From: Acanthosepion esculentum
Taxonomy: Eukaryota > Mollusca > Cephalopoda > Sepiida > Sepiidae
Length of the DNA stretch: 64,000 nucleotides
Direction of reading: 5' to 3'
NCBI GenBank assembly: GCA_964036315.1
Contig: OZ038479.1
Span: 55,497,246-55,561,245, forward strand
This document shows positions 47,040 to 58,921 of this stretch, piece after piece (position 1 is the stretch's first letter; each line of letters starts with the position of its first letter). Both the position numbers and the translations under genes were made by a program. The notes beneath the pieces are model-generated. The model made no database searches. It was not told where the DNA came from and was given only the letters and a program-made list of their open reading frames with translations.

Positions 47040-47050
47040 TTAAATCAATT

Positions 47051-47800
47051 AAGAGGGTAATATATCTCAGTAAATTCATTTTTTTATTCTGAGATCATCC
47101 ATTATGGAGGTTCTCCAACATTTTTTTATCAATAGTAATACTAATGAAAAGTCCAGCGCTAGTAATTAAAATAAAATTTCTAGTCCCTATTTTTACATTT
47201 CTGGAAAGATAAAACCAACAAAATGATTGCTTAAAAAATAAAACTGTTTAAAGATTTCAACAGAAGAAAAACTTTTCCAAAAACTGGAAGTTTTTAAAAC
47301 AATACCATTTATGTTGTGTTGGAATTTTTGTAAAACTTTTTTCAGCCGAGATGTGTCACCGATTAATCTTTATGGAAATGTAAAAAATTTGTGACTTAAA
47401 CATATTTTTTAAAGGAGAATTTCGTCATGAAAATATTGGTGGTTATTACAAAAAGAATAACATTTTCTCAGATTTTTCTAAATAAAAACCCTATTCATAA
47501 TAAAAGTAAATAACTAATGAATAAGTACTGAAATTTTCATTTAAATTGGAGAACTCCTGATTTTTGGTAATTTAAGAAAAGTGCTGTCCTTTCTCCCAAT
47601 TTTCCTTCTAGAGTTTGTGGCCACCTGTTTGGGAAACTGAAATCGACATGTAGTAGAGAGTGGGGGCCCCAAATATCCTACTGCCAGCCTTGATGAAGCC
47701 TCATATATTTTGTGTAATGAAGTCAAATAAAATTGTTAATTTTATTCTGATATTGGTATTTCTCTGAGATTCAAACATTATGGAAATTTTTTGACTTTTG
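47051..47800. other. Spacer without recognised genes
   Basis: AT-rich up to about 47560. A slightly GC-richer stretch (47580-47720) includes a 61-codon minus-strand frame without a recognised domain. Confidence 0.35.
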
Positions 47801-47829
47801 TTGCAGTTAGCTCCCCTTCATTTCCTTAA

Positions 47830-48260
47830 CCCTTCACCAGGGGTCTCTCTCTCCCGGGAGTATAAATACTAGTTGACCTTTGGACTCTTTCTCTCTCTTT
47901 TTCTCTGCTTACGTGCATGCGTGAGCAACTATGTCGATTTCGGCCGTGGGCTGAAACCTCGCACGTGGGGCGAGGTACAAAAAACTTTCTCTAAAAATTT
48001 CCAATATGTGAACTCTTATACACAACCAGCGTTTCCCATATTCTGGGAACACGCTAAAACAAAATTCACCCTGTACGGACATTCAACTAAAAACAACACA
48101 CACACAACTTTCCATACAGACACTGTAACATTTTATTCATGTCTTCAATGTATTGTAACTCGTGTTTTAATCTATTTGTAATTCACATATTAATATATAT
48201 TTGTTTTGTACATATATATCAGTCTTGTTTGTTTCTTTGGACTCCATTAAAGTCCAACAT
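47830..48260 (+). promoter_or_regulatory. TATA-containing promoter-like segment, possibly an LTR
   Basis: CCCGGGAGTATAAATACTAG (TATA about 47860-47867) is followed by a pyrimidine-rich stretch, CTCTTTCTCTCTCTTTTTCT, CpG-bearing text (GATTTCGGCCGTGGG, CCTCGCACGTGGGGCGAGG) and an ATTAAA near 48247. This layout resembles U3-R-U5 of an LTR or a free-standing promoter. LTR ends and TSDs were not located, and no gene follows. Confidence 0.35.
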
Positions 48261-48654
48261 TCTTATGTAGCTGGACCCACCAGCGGAAGCCTTAACCTAG
48301 AGATAACTCATCTTCTCTTCTTCCATTCACTCACCACCGGTCCACTACACTTTCATCAGTGTTGTAACAATTTTAAAATGTATCTTTTATTTTTTATGCT
48401 GATTTTTCATGACCTGGGTTGAATTTTATATATTGCAATGTATAAATTATCTATCAATTTTCAGAAGCATTAGTAAATATTCAAACATTATAATTATTAT
48501 CAGAATGAAATAAAATCATGGCAAAGGATTTTTCAGTATTTGTTATTTGTCTTGTGTTAATTTGTTTCAGTTTCTCAGATGAAACAATGGCATGATTAAT
48601 TTTGGAAGTCTTTTTTTTCATCTCATTTTTAATCTTATCACAATAGAAGCAAAA

Positions 48655-48995
48655 TATTAGGAATATTCTTTTCCAGGGTTTTTGATAAAATATCTTAATA
48701 CATTTGAGATAATAATGCAAGGTGAATAAAATTATCTCAGCCAGAATTTCAACTCTATTCAATGATTCAATTTTACATATTGTTTACAGTTAAGCCATGA
48801 AGCCCTCTTATATCTGGTGTAAGGAAGCCTTCATCTAAACAAAATATTTTCTGAGGAACATTTCTTTTCAGGGTTTTTTGATAAAATGTTTTAATACATT
48901 TGAGATATTAATATAAAGTGAATAGAAACTATCTCAGCCAGAATTTCAACTCTATTCAATGATTCAATTTTACATATTGTTTACTGTTAGGTGTA
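48655..48995 (+). repeat. About 200-bp satellite unit, about 1.7 copies
   Basis: ATTCTTTTCCAGGGTTTTTG, AATACATTTGAGATAATAAT, TCAACTCTATTCAATGATTC and TTTTACATATTGTTTAC occur twice at an interval of about 200 bp. It is most similar to the unit at 45960-46310. Confidence 0.75.
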
Positions 48996-49669
48996 TAGAT
49001 CACGAGGAGAGAGCATAACAGAATTAGATAGGTTCAGCTATCGGCCAGTCCAAACTCCTTCCCTGTCTTTTGAACAGGAGTAAAGGTTTATCCCTTGTTT
49101 CCGGTTTCAAATTGGGTTTCCCATTCCTTTTCCTTTCACTTCCACTAACCACTTGTATCTCAGATGAAATGATTTAAAAATAAAAAATAATGGAAATCTT
49201 TGTATTATTTATTGAAATATATTTTATCTTAATCATTCTTTCTTAGAAAAGCACTTAAATGTTAATATAACATATATATTATAGTATGAAATAAAACCAT
49301 TTACAACATTATGGCAAGGGTTCCCAACCTTTTTTGCATCATTTCCCACTTTAACATGGAAAAATTTTCCCACCATCTATCTATCTAGTAAATATTCAAA
49401 AGCATGCCAAAACTCTTTGGTAAAATTTTGTTACTGGTACATAATGTGACTTTATGATGCAGCAAAAAATACTAAAGGGAGGTAACAAATAACATTAACT
49501 TACGTGGTGGATACTGTTTCTATTAATTTATCAAAGAACAAATGAAAGCAAACATGAAAACTATATATATAATTTAGTTATATGGTTAGCATTGCAAGTG
49601 TTGACAAAAAGTTAGATAACTGTTCATAAATATAAATATAACATTTCCATGAACTCCCTCCCATATTTG
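48996..49669. other. Spacer without recognised genes
   Basis: It opens with about 150 bp of GC-richer sequence (49000-49150) that may be the end of an unknown repeat, then AT-rich text. Nothing coding. Confidence 0.35.
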
Positions 49670-50420
49670 TTGCAAGGTTCATTCCATGTCAAAACACCAG
49701 CAAAAAGGTGAAATCTGCACTCACTGAATTACTTGAAATTTGGCACAAATGTTCCCCTTCATGAGTTAGGAAAGTGTGACAAATTATTTTGTGCTAGACT
49801 TTACCGTTCCAATTTTAAGCGAGTGTGTATAATTTTCCTATTTTGCATCTAAACTAAGGTGGCACAACGTTGCCAAATTTCAGTGTTTTTTAAAAATTAA
49901 AGGAAGATACTTCCATACCTTCAACATTTCTGAAATTTGGTATGTAGGACAAATAAGAAGTGTAGAATCCAAATATTTAACTCTAAAATTGGCAGGGTCA
50001 TATCTTCTAAAGTAGACATAAAACAGGCAAAAAATTGAGGTGAAAAGTTGTTGATTTTTGGGTCATGTATTTGGATGAGCAAAATAAAATTTTCTATCAA
50101 GTGTAGGCTTGAAATAGTTAAATATTTGGATTCTACACTTATTTGCCCTACATACCAAATTTCAGAAATATTGAAGGTATGGAAGTATTTTTCTTTAATT
50201 TTTAAAAAACACTGAAATTCAGCAATGTTGTGCAACCTTAATTTAGAGGCAAAATAGGAAAATTATACACTCCCGCTTAAAATTGAAACAGTAAAGTCTA
50301 GCAGAAAATAATTTCACACACTTTCTTAACTCATGAAGGGGAACATTTGTGCCAAATTTCAAGTAATTCGGTGTCGGTGGGTGTAATGCCCCTGGTGAAT
50401 TGACATGGAATGACCTGCAA
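49670..50420. mobile_element. Foldback element with arms of about 340 bp
   Basis: Left end TTGCAAGGTTCATTCCATGT, right end ACATGGAATGACCTGCAA. Moving inward the arms keep matching: GAATTACTTGAAATTTGGCA, TTCCCCTTCATGAGTTAGGA, ATTTTCCTATTTTGC and AATTTCAGTGTTTTTTAAAA against their complements, as far as a centre near 50045-50095. Differences are frequent enough to exclude an assembly flip. It is non-coding and no matching TSD was found. Confidence 0.85.
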
Positions 50421-50639
50421 TGAAGCCATTGCAACTTCCTGATTGTATCAGATAGTGCTGTTTGATATATTCTGAGGTTTTATACATAGCATTGCTTTTC
50501 ATTAAGTACTTTTTATTTGTCTCATTTGCATCTGCATGCATCAATCTTTGGCAATCCCCATGAAAATGATATACTGTATATTTTGCTGATATGCTTTTCA
50601 AATTTCACAGTTCATTAGTCAGAAAAATTAGTTGATACA

Positions 50640-51056
50640 CAAATTTCTTAAGGTTAGGATCTCCCACCAGAGTGTGTTCTCATGTAATATCATATATGAT
50701 AACTCTAGAAATGCAGATACCAAAACATAAAAAGAATACGGTTTCTCTCAGTTCCTGTGCACATGTAATTCATCAATATTGAAATCTCTAAAAAAAAAAA
50801 AAATGTGGATTTGCAAATTTTAAAAGAACAATATTTTTCTCAAGTACAAATTTGCAAAGGATACAGTAAATTTGGCTTTGATACAAAAGGATATGTACAA
50901 AATTCACATAGATATGTTTTCTATCCTGTGTGTTCATCTATGACATTACACATCTGACTTACATGTAAATGCAATTCCACAAAATTTACAAGAATGTTTT
51001 TTATCTAATGTGTGATCGCATACAGCACTTTAAATGTTACTGATCAGAAAATGCTA
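50640..51056 (-). pseudogene. Decayed zinc fingers downstream of gene 3
   Basis: Past the gene 3 stop the frame goes on with HTLDKKHSCKFCGIAFTCKSD and then CHR*THRIENI, with stops inside. A still weaker repeat is near 50740-50830. These are former C-terminal fingers lost from the protein. Confidence 0.65.
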
Positions 51057-52442
51057 TTAACAACCATCAGAAGAATATAGTTTCTCTCCAGTGTGTGTTA
51101 GCATATGGCGCTCAAAAAGTGACTTTTGAGAAAATGCAGATCCACAAACTTCACATGAATATGACTTCCAGTGTTTTTGCATGTGACTGTTTAAATTAGA
51201 GGAACGTGAAAATGCAGAGCCACAAAGTTCACAAGAATATGGTTTCTCTCCAGTGTGTGTTCGCATATGCCGTTTTAGATGTGACTGATCTGAAAATCCA
51301 GATCTACAAACTTCACAAGAATATGGTTTCTCTCCAGTGTGAGTTAGCATATGCCTCTTTAAATTAGTTGTCCGCGAAAATGCAGAACCACAAACTTCAC
51401 AAGAATATGGTTTAACTCCAGTGTGTGTTTGCATATGGCGCTCCAAATGTGACTTCTGTAAAAATGCAGAACCACAAACTTCACAAGAATATGGTTTCAC
51501 TCCAGTGTGTTTTTGCATATGAATTTTTAAATTAGATGTCCGGGAAAATGCAGAGTCACAAAGGTCACACATATATGGCTTCTCTCCCGTGTGTGTTCGC
51601 ATATGTGACTTCAAATGTGACTGATCAGAAAAAAGAGATCCACACACTTCACAAGAATATGGTTTCTCTCCAGTGTGTGTTCGAACGTGGCTTTCCAAAG
51701 ATGACTTCAGTGAAAATGCAGATTCACAAACTTCACAAGCATAGGGTTTCTCTCCAGTGTGTGTTTGCATATGCCGCTCTAAATGTGACTTTTGTGAAAA
51801 TGCAGATCCACAAACATCACAAGAATATGGTTTCTCTCCAGTGTGTATTCGCATATGGCGCTCCAAATGAGATTTCTGTGAAAATGCAGAGTTACAAGTG
51901 TCACAAGAATATGGTTTCTCTCCAGTGTGTGTTCGCATATGGGATTTCAAATGTGAATGATCTGAAAATGCAGATCCACAAAGCTCACAAGAATATGGAT
52001 TCTCTCCAGTGTGTGTTTGCATATGACGCTTCAAATGTGATGGATCTGAAAATGCAGATCCGCAAACTTCACAAGAATAGGGTTTCTCTCCAGTATGTGT
52101 TCGCATATGGCGTTTTAAAAGTGACTGCCCAGAAAATGCAGATCCACAAATTTCACAAGAATATGGTTTCTCTCCAGTGTGCATTCGCACATGGCGCTCT
52201 AAATCTGTCTTACGTGAAAATGCAGATCCACAAATTTCACAGGAATAGGGTTTCTCTCCAGTGTGCGTTCGCATATGCCGCACCAAATGTGACTGCCATG
52301 GAAATGTAGATCCACAAATGTCACAAGAATATGGTTTCTCTTCTGTGCGTCTTTGCATATGGGACTTAAAATGTGAGTGATCTGAAAATGTAGATCCACT
52401 AACTTCACAAGAATATGAATTCTCTGCAGTGTGTGTTTGCAT
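51057..52442 (-). CDS. C2H2 zinc-finger protein, gene 3, 15 intact fingers
   Basis: A 461-residue frame (ATG 52442-52440, TAA 51059-51057) made entirely of fingers. Finger 1 ([21 protein letters not shown]) has lost its second Cys and last His. Fingers 2-16 keep all ligands, for example [51 protein letters not shown] and [18 protein letters not shown] 17th is cut (YSSDGC). Linkers are TGEKPY except TEEKPY, TGENPY, TGVKPY (twice) and a shortened HWKSY before finger 16. No KRAB, BTB, SCAN or acidic domain is present. The ATG falls inside the His-Met of an older finger, and the finger before it is wrecked by two in-frame stops, so the true start could differ if an upstream exon is spliced in. 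The expected role is nuclear DNA binding. Confidence 0.88.
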   Translation of the reverse strand: MQTHTAENSYSCEVSGSTFSDHSHFKSHMQRRTEEKPYSCDICGSTFPWQSHLVRHMRTHTGEKPYSCEICGSAFSRKTDLERHVRMHTGEKPYSCEICGSAFSGQSLLKRHMRTHTGEKPYSCEVCGSAFSDPSHLKRHMQTHTGENPYSCELCGSAFSDHSHLKSHMRTHTGEKPYSCDTCNSAFSQKSHLERHMRIHTGEKPYSCDVCGSAFSQKSHLERHMQTHTGEKPYACEVCESAFSLKSSLESHVRTHTGEKPYSCEVCGSLFSDQSHLKSHMRTHTGEKPYMCDLCDSAFSRTSNLKIHMQKHTGVKPYSCEVCGSAFLQKSHLERHMQTHTGVKPYSCEVCGSAFSRTTNLKRHMLTHTGEKPYSCEVCRSGFSDQSHLKRHMRTHTGEKPYSCELCGSAFSRSSNLNSHMQKHWKSYSCEVCGSAFSQKSLFERHMLTHTGEKLYSSDGC

Positions 52443-52741
52443 ATGGCACTAATGTGACTGCACTGGAAATGCTCATTCACAATTCACACAAGATTATTAT
52501 TTCCCTCCAATGTTTATATATGGCACAATAAATCTATGTAAAAGTTTACAACTTTAAGAAGAATTTTCTCTAATTTTTACTCTTATTTTGCACTACACTT
52601 TTGTAGATATACAAGTTTTCCATGAATATTGCTGTATTTATTTCTCTATTTTTGCTAGAAAGTCCAAAGTCTTGTTTTCTTTCATTTAAGTTAACAATAA
52701 TAGCAGTTTTTCCGTCAAGGTTTTCTGTTCAGGTTAAACAT
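52443..52741 (-). other. Gene 3 last-exon leader with 3' splice site and decayed fingers
   Basis: TTTTTCTTCACAG ends at 52742, and the exon begins ATGTTTAACCTGAACAG. Just before the coding start the finger text reads CVNCE*AFPVQSH*CHM, where a Gly-Ser codon pair and a helix codon have become stops. A further remnant is at about 52500-52560. Confidence 0.6.
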
Positions 52742-53044
52742 CTGTGAAGAAAAAGCAATAAAATATTAACATAGTGAATAATCCTTCAAATCAGTTTGTG
52801 TTTTAACAAATAGATTTCAATAGAAAAATTAAATAAAGAATAATACACAATATACAACTATAGTATTTTTCTGAATAGTTTTCCAATATTATTCTTGTAA
52901 AAGTTCTACTTTCCACTCGTAAGTAAACTGTATTGGTAAAATAGAAATTATGATATAAGGCTATTAAAAGTTATCAAGCAAAATTGTAATAACAAGAACA
53001 TTCATTTCAACATTAATCCTGATATGAACCTAAAGACTGATATA

Positions 53045-53560
53045 ACGGAAAAAGCATTAAATTTAAAGCATAATGCTGAAATGAAGCTTTACTTTTACGT
53101 ATAAAGAAGAGAAAATGAATAAAGTATTTTTGTTTTATCATAAGTTGTAAGAATCAAGATGGTTGTATGTAACTGGTAGTTATCAGTTCATTGATATATT
53201 TCAGCTGAATATAAACACAAAAAATAAAAAAGAACATTCATTTAGGCATGAATCTTGAAATGGAGCCAAAGATGATGACATAACACAAAATGTATTGAAT
53301 TTAAAACATAATGACCAAGTGAATATTTGTTTTACTTTAAAGAGAAAATGAGGAATCAATTTAAAATAACAAGTAATAAAGTATTTTTGTTCTTTTGCAA
53401 GTTGTATGAACCAAGATGGTTATTTGAATCTGGCAATTATTAGTTTGTTGATATGAAACAAACACTTCAGCTTGATATCAGCACAAAGGAAAATATATTT
53501 CTACAATTAAGAAGAAAATTCTGATATAAAATCAATTTGTATTCACAGATATTTTAGAAA
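53045..53560 (-). repeat. Paralogous intron block, gene 3, internally duplicated
   Basis: Two tandem versions (about 53045-53200 and 53230-53430) share GCATTAAATTTAAAGCATAAT-like text (ATTGAATTTAAAACATAATG in the second), AAGTATTTTTGTT and AA.CAAGATGGTT. The second version matches gene 1 (1040-1340) and gene 2 (32000-32125) best. Confidence 0.65.
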
Positions 53561-53589
53561 GTGGTGGTGCATAATATATTTACATGTCA

Positions 53590-54170
53590 ACAATATTTCA
53601 TAATATCACTTTCAAAAGTATCTGTGGTCCTACAAGATGGACCTTGATAAATGATAAACACAATAAGAGACATATCTGTAAATATGTAAAACTCAAGTAA
53701 AATCTTTGTGCTAATAAGAAAATTTTGATATAAAGTCAAAATTTTATTTTTTATAGTTTTTTTGGAGTTGGTTCCGCAGAGCAGTGGTTTGTGAAAAGCT
53801 GTTCCAGCAGAACTTCTCACTGATGGAATAAAGAGGTAATGTGGGTGGTTTGCTAAAATATAAATGGCATGGCAGGTCCTTGCCATGAAGTTCAGAACTA
53901 GCAGGACCAAGGAATGCAGTTTGTCCAAGCACTTTCCACAAAATTAGTGATAGAACAGTGGCAGTCTCACCACATCCTGCCAGTAAGAGAGAGAGAGAGG
54001 TTGGAGGGTGGAAAATAATTTGTCACCCACAAGGACTCAGAGGAGCTTTTGGACTCTATCAAGACAGGAAAGTGTAGTATAGGCAGCTCCTGCCCAAATA
54101 TGACAACAGTACTCCATTTTTGGCCTGATCTGGCTCTTGTTAATTCGTATTCCCTCTATAGAACCACTGT
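53590..54170 (-). pseudogene. LINE reverse-transcriptase C-terminal relic
   Basis: The minus strand gives KSQIRPKMEYCCHIWAGAAY, TLSCLDRVQKLL*VLVGD and then, in shifted frames, FGKCLDKLHSLVLL and HYLFIPSVRSSAGTAF. The SQIRP.MEYC.HIWAGA...LLDRVQ signature is the 3' end of jockey/CR1-like non-LTR retrotransposon ORF2. It is cut by a stop and frameshifts. Confidence 0.75.
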
Positions 54171-55112
54171 TGTTTTCAATCCCATATAGGAATGACTACA
54201 AAAAACATCCCCCTCTGCAAATCTATAGACAAATCATACAGATAAATGCTAGGACTCCTTCCTAGTCAATAAGATTCTTGGCCTCATCTGAGATATTCTT
54301 GTTCTTTCTTGTTTCAAAGTCAAAACGCTGTGATCATTTTTGTCTATTCCTTATGCATGTTAATCCCATTCTTAGTTTACAAACTTTTTGACTTGTTATT
54401 GCCACTTTGCCTAGTTTTTGTCTTGCATATATTATTTTTTGTGTAGTATTATTTTGCCCTGTTCTTTTTCTTTCTTTAAGGTTTATTGGAAACTTTGTTT
54501 ATTCTGTTTGTTGGGCATTTCTGCCAACTACACTTAACCATGACCAATCACAGATATTTTTCAAAGTAAGAGTATGAAAAGTTGCTTATACATAATTAGT
54601 TATAATATACACCAAGAAATATTTTAGAAAAAGAAAGAAGAAACAACTGATTTTAAAAATATGCTAAAAATCAAGTAGCTTTCCTCTTTCAGATCTTGAC
54701 TTTGTAAATTTAAACATAGTACTACATTGGCACTAGGTCTTGTAACTTCAGCATTGAAATTGCTCATTGTAACCTTAAGTTCTATGCTAATAGTTTCTTC
54801 TCTCACATTTCACACGTGTAAAACTCTCCTCTGGCTCCTGCTTTCTTGTCAACTATGATCTAGAAAAATTTAAATGCAATGTCAATCATAATCTTGTCTC
54901 TTTGATCCCCATACTTTATTGTTTTGTTTCTTTCACTCTCAGTAACCCCTTTCATCCAGTGGATGTTTTTTTCACTTTCCTCGGAGATAAATGATTAAAG
55001 AAGAAAAGAAAAGAAAAAGTATTGGCTGTGTATAAAATTTCCAGTAAAAAATTGCTTGCAGTGAAATGATTAAAAGCACTTAATAAATAATGACAAAAAT
55101 ATGCATTATGTG

Positions 55113-56910
55113 TAGCTCCACAGATATATGATACCCAAGGTTTAAAATTAACTTTTAAAATGAAAAAAAAATCTTTATTGAAGCTTTTATATTAATTTTA
55201 ATTTCAAGCTAACAGATTAAATTTAATAATCCCAATAAGCAAAATACTTTGCTATATTTCAAAACTAATTCAAATTGACTGGAAGGAGACATTGTCTTGC
55301 AATTAAGAATCATGGTGGAGTAATGGATAGTGGCTCAGAGCGAGGAATCGGAGAGCCAAGTTCGAATTCCAGTTGAATCCATTACATTCACTTACATGCT
55401 AATAACCTTGGGAAAGGTATGAATCCTCTTCTTCTCCCCCCAGCTATGAGTAAATAGCAAGACAGACTAGGTTCTGTAGCCTTGGATGTCAACTGGTCTA
55501 CCACAGAAATAAATGGCAATCTACCACATGAAAAAATTGTGCCTCATCAGTCATGTATCAAAAGATACATGATCACTTCAGCGTGTATCATACATGGCAC
55601 ATAACTGACTGATTTTAACACCATTTTCATAATGTAATGAAAAAAAATCTTTCAAGAATAAGATATACTTTTCTGAAACATTATCTGAGAAACAGCTGAT
55701 TTAAAGTTTAAAATATTGCAGAAATGCATTTTTTAACAGGGGTGCAGCTAGTTAATTTAGGTTTTTAACAGGCTGAATGACAAGTAGAAGTTTATCTAAT
55801 GTTTTTCTATGGTGGACATATCAGTGAAAAATGGTGCTCATGTTATATTCTTGAAGAATGTAACATGAGCACAATTTTATATAATTTTTAAGTACCCAGT
55901 AATATTAAAAATTAAAACAAAATATGCTTCATAATCTAATACTTTATTGAATTTTAGAAACTTTGGCATTAAATTTATTCTTATTTTCTGATAATGTCAT
56001 GTACGGATATACTTATTTACAAAAATTGGCATGTTTATACACACAAATGAAATTTTAAAATTCTTTTAAAAATATTGGGCCTTGATGAATTGTACTAAGC
56101 TTTTCTATTTAGGATTAGTAAATACTGTTTTTACTTAATAACAATCACCTAACCTCGACAAAGTAAGACAGAATTTTAAAAGATGTTAAATTTTATAAAT
56201 TATTCTAATTAAAATTATGAAAAAAATTCTTGTAAAAATTCATTTTTAATTGAAAATTTCTTTCTTCAAACAATAGCAGTCATAATATATCTTATTCATA
56301 TAAACAATTAAAAGATTTTCTAATTAAAAAATGTCTTAGCTTTATGGAATTTTTCATTTTATGATTCAGAGCAGATTTTCGGTAACTGGGAATCCTGTTT
56401 TACAAAAGGAATTTGACAATTTAAATTCTTGAAGGAGTTCTGCTTTTAACTAATACAACCATTAAGCTCTACAAAATTTAATAAAATTAAATAAGTGGGA
56501 AGTGGTTAACAGATGTAAAATATATATATATATATATATACATATATTTTTTTTTACGAAGATTTAAAAAAAAAAAATTTCTAAAATAATTTATTTGTGA
56601 ATAAGTTCTGAAAGTTTCATTAAAATCTGACAATTATTTGATTTTTACAAGAATTCCCAAAACAATGTGCTTTTCACCACAAAAATGACATTAAAATTTT
56701 CTATACAAAGCTTTCAACACTGCATAGATGCAAAAATACAAAAGATTTTTAACCAAAATTTTGAACAGTCTAAAAAGAATCAAAAACTCCTTTGGTCTTT
56801 CCTCTTAATAACAACAAAGATTTTGGCAATAAAGCTTTGTTTTTATCAAGTTTGGGACATTTTTACATCAATGTATACTAATTTTTTAGCAAATCAGTGG
56901 TGGTACACAT
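55113..56910 (-). mobile_element. F1-family element, reversed, copy X1
   Basis: The left end TAGCTCCACAGATATATGAT lacks a few terminal-repeat bases and the right end is CAGTGGTGGTACACAT. It is flanked by ATTATGTG (55105-55112) and ATTACGTG (56911-56918), an 8-bp duplication with one change. The interior carries F1 words on the minus strand (GAAACTTTCAGAACTTATTC) and a SINE (55314-55612). It is non-coding. Confidence 0.7.
55314..55612 (+). mobile_element. tRNA-derived SINE (type 1) inside F1
   Basis: GTGGAGTAATGGATAGTGGC, AAGTTCGAATTCCAG (B box), CTTGGGAAAGGTATGAATCC, CAACTGGTCTACCACAG, ATGTATCAAAAGATACAT and GGCACATAACTGACTGA occur in order. No TSD was found. Confidence 0.85.
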
Positions 56911-56989
56911 ATTACGTGATTACCTTCCTAAATTCATCTACTTGTAAAATCTTATTTATATTTTATATTTTCCAGTACTTAACATTTAA

Positions 56990-58273
56990 AATGAATTTTT
57001 AGAAATGAAAAATATTTCTTGAAGCTTTTATTTTAGATTTAATTTCAAACTAATAGATTAAATTTAATATTTCCAATAAGGAATATACTTTGCTGTCTTT
57101 AAAAACTAATTTAAATTGACTGGAAGGAGTTTTCATTTTGAAATAGTTGATTTTAGTGCCCCTTTTCAGCCACCTGTCATCAGAATGTAATTCTCTTTAT
57201 TGAAAAATCTTTCAAAAATAAAATATACTTTAACTGTAAAAAAATAATTGAGGAATATAACATGTGTACCGTTTTTATATAATTTTTAAGTATTCAGTAA
57301 TCTTAAAAATTTAGGAAAATATTCACCATAATCTAATGTTTTATTGAATTTAGTTACTTTGGCTTTCAATTTACTATAGTTATCACTCTTATTTTCTGAA
57401 ATGAACAAGCATATCTACAAAAATCTGAGTGTTTATACACAGGCAAAATATTAAAAAGTCTTTTTAAAATACTGGGGGTTGCTGAATTGTAGTAAGCTTT
57501 TTCATTTATGATTAGTAAATATAGTTTTTAATTAATAACAATATCAACTAGCAGGGACAAATTAATGGAGAATTTAAGAGATTTGAAACATTATAACTGA
57601 TTGTAATTAAAATGAAAAAGAAAAATGAAAACAATTCTTGTAAAAATTCATTAATTGAAAAATTTATTTTTCTTAAGACAATAGTGTCCATAATATATCT
57701 TATTCAGAAAAGCAATTAAAGGCTTTTCTAATTAAATAATGTCTTAGCTTTATGGAAGTTTTCATTTTATGATTCAGAGCAGATTTTTGTTAGTTGGGGT
57801 CCTGTTTTACAAAAACAAATTGATGATTTAAATTATCCAAAGCATTCTGCTTTTTAAGTAATATAAAAATAAGTGCAAAAAAATTTTTTTTTTAAATTTA
57901 AAATTAAATAAGTGGAGGTAACAGATGTAAAAAAAAAAAAAAAAAAAATTAAAAGTTGTGAAAGTTTCATTAAAATTCAACAATTTAAATTTGCAAGAAT
58001 TTCCAAATCAATGTGTTTTTCACCACAAAACAGATGCTAAATTTCCTATAGTAATCTTTGGTCCTCCAGCTGACACAAAAAAGAAAATAAACTTTTGAAT
58101 GTTCTAAAAAGAAAAAAAAAAAAAGGTTTAACACATATAATTTAATAATCAAAAAGGCATTTGGTCTTAATAATAACAATGATTTTGATGATAAAACTTT
58201 GTTTTTTTATTAAGTTTGAGGCATTTTTTCAACTTGGTATGCTAATTTTTTAGCAAATCAGTGGAGGCACCTA
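56990..58273 (-). mobile_element. F1-family element, reversed, copy X2 (one end lost)
   Basis: The right end is GCAAATCAGTGGAGGCACCTA. The interior parallels X1 (TTGAAGCTTTTATTTTAGAT, TTAAATTGACTGGAAGGAG, CATTTTATGATTCAGAGCAG). A terminal repeat on the left was not found, so the copy is truncated or eroded. Confidence 0.6.
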
Positions 58274-58921
58274 GATTTTATTTTTAAAAACAATTTGTAA
58301 TTTTCTCCTGAAGAAAAGAAGATCAGTTAAAATCAACTTCTATACACATTAACATAGATACCCCCACAGAAAACATGATACCCAAACTTAAAGATGAAAT
58401 GTCTTCCCTGAAGTTTTTATTTTACTTTTAATTTTAAGCTAATACATTAAATTTAATATTTTCAATAAACAAAATACTTTGCAGTATTTCAAAAACTAAT
58501 GTAAATTGACTGGTAGTTTTTTTGCTAAAAGAAATAAAAAATAAAAAAAATGAAATCACTGATTGGCGCCCTTTTTAATCATCTTTCATTTCAATGTAAT
58601 TCTCTTTATTAAAAAATTTACTGAAACTTTATTTGAGGAATATAAGCTGATCTAAAGTATAATTAATCTGATCTGAAAGAAATATTATTTACTTTAAAAT
58701 ATCACAGAAATGCATTTTTACACAGTGGTAGTTATTTATTATTTAAGTTGTTCATGTGCTGACAGTGGTTTTATTTTTATGAAAGAAATTTAATAATATA
58801 ACATGAGTACCTCTTATTATAATTCTTAAATACTCAGTAATCTTAATAATTTAGGAAACTATTTTATGTAATGTTTTGTTTTAGATATTTTGGTTTTAAA
58901 TTTACTACAGCTGTCACTTTT

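Noticed and set aside
51536..52309. Plus-strand open frame of 257 codons opposite gene 3, and similar ones opposite genes 1 and 2 (141-604, 27317-28004)
   Set aside because: They are exact antisense shadows of the 84-bp finger period (recurring QCVFAYG / KMQIHK pattern). Openness is forced by the repeat, not by selection for an antisense protein.
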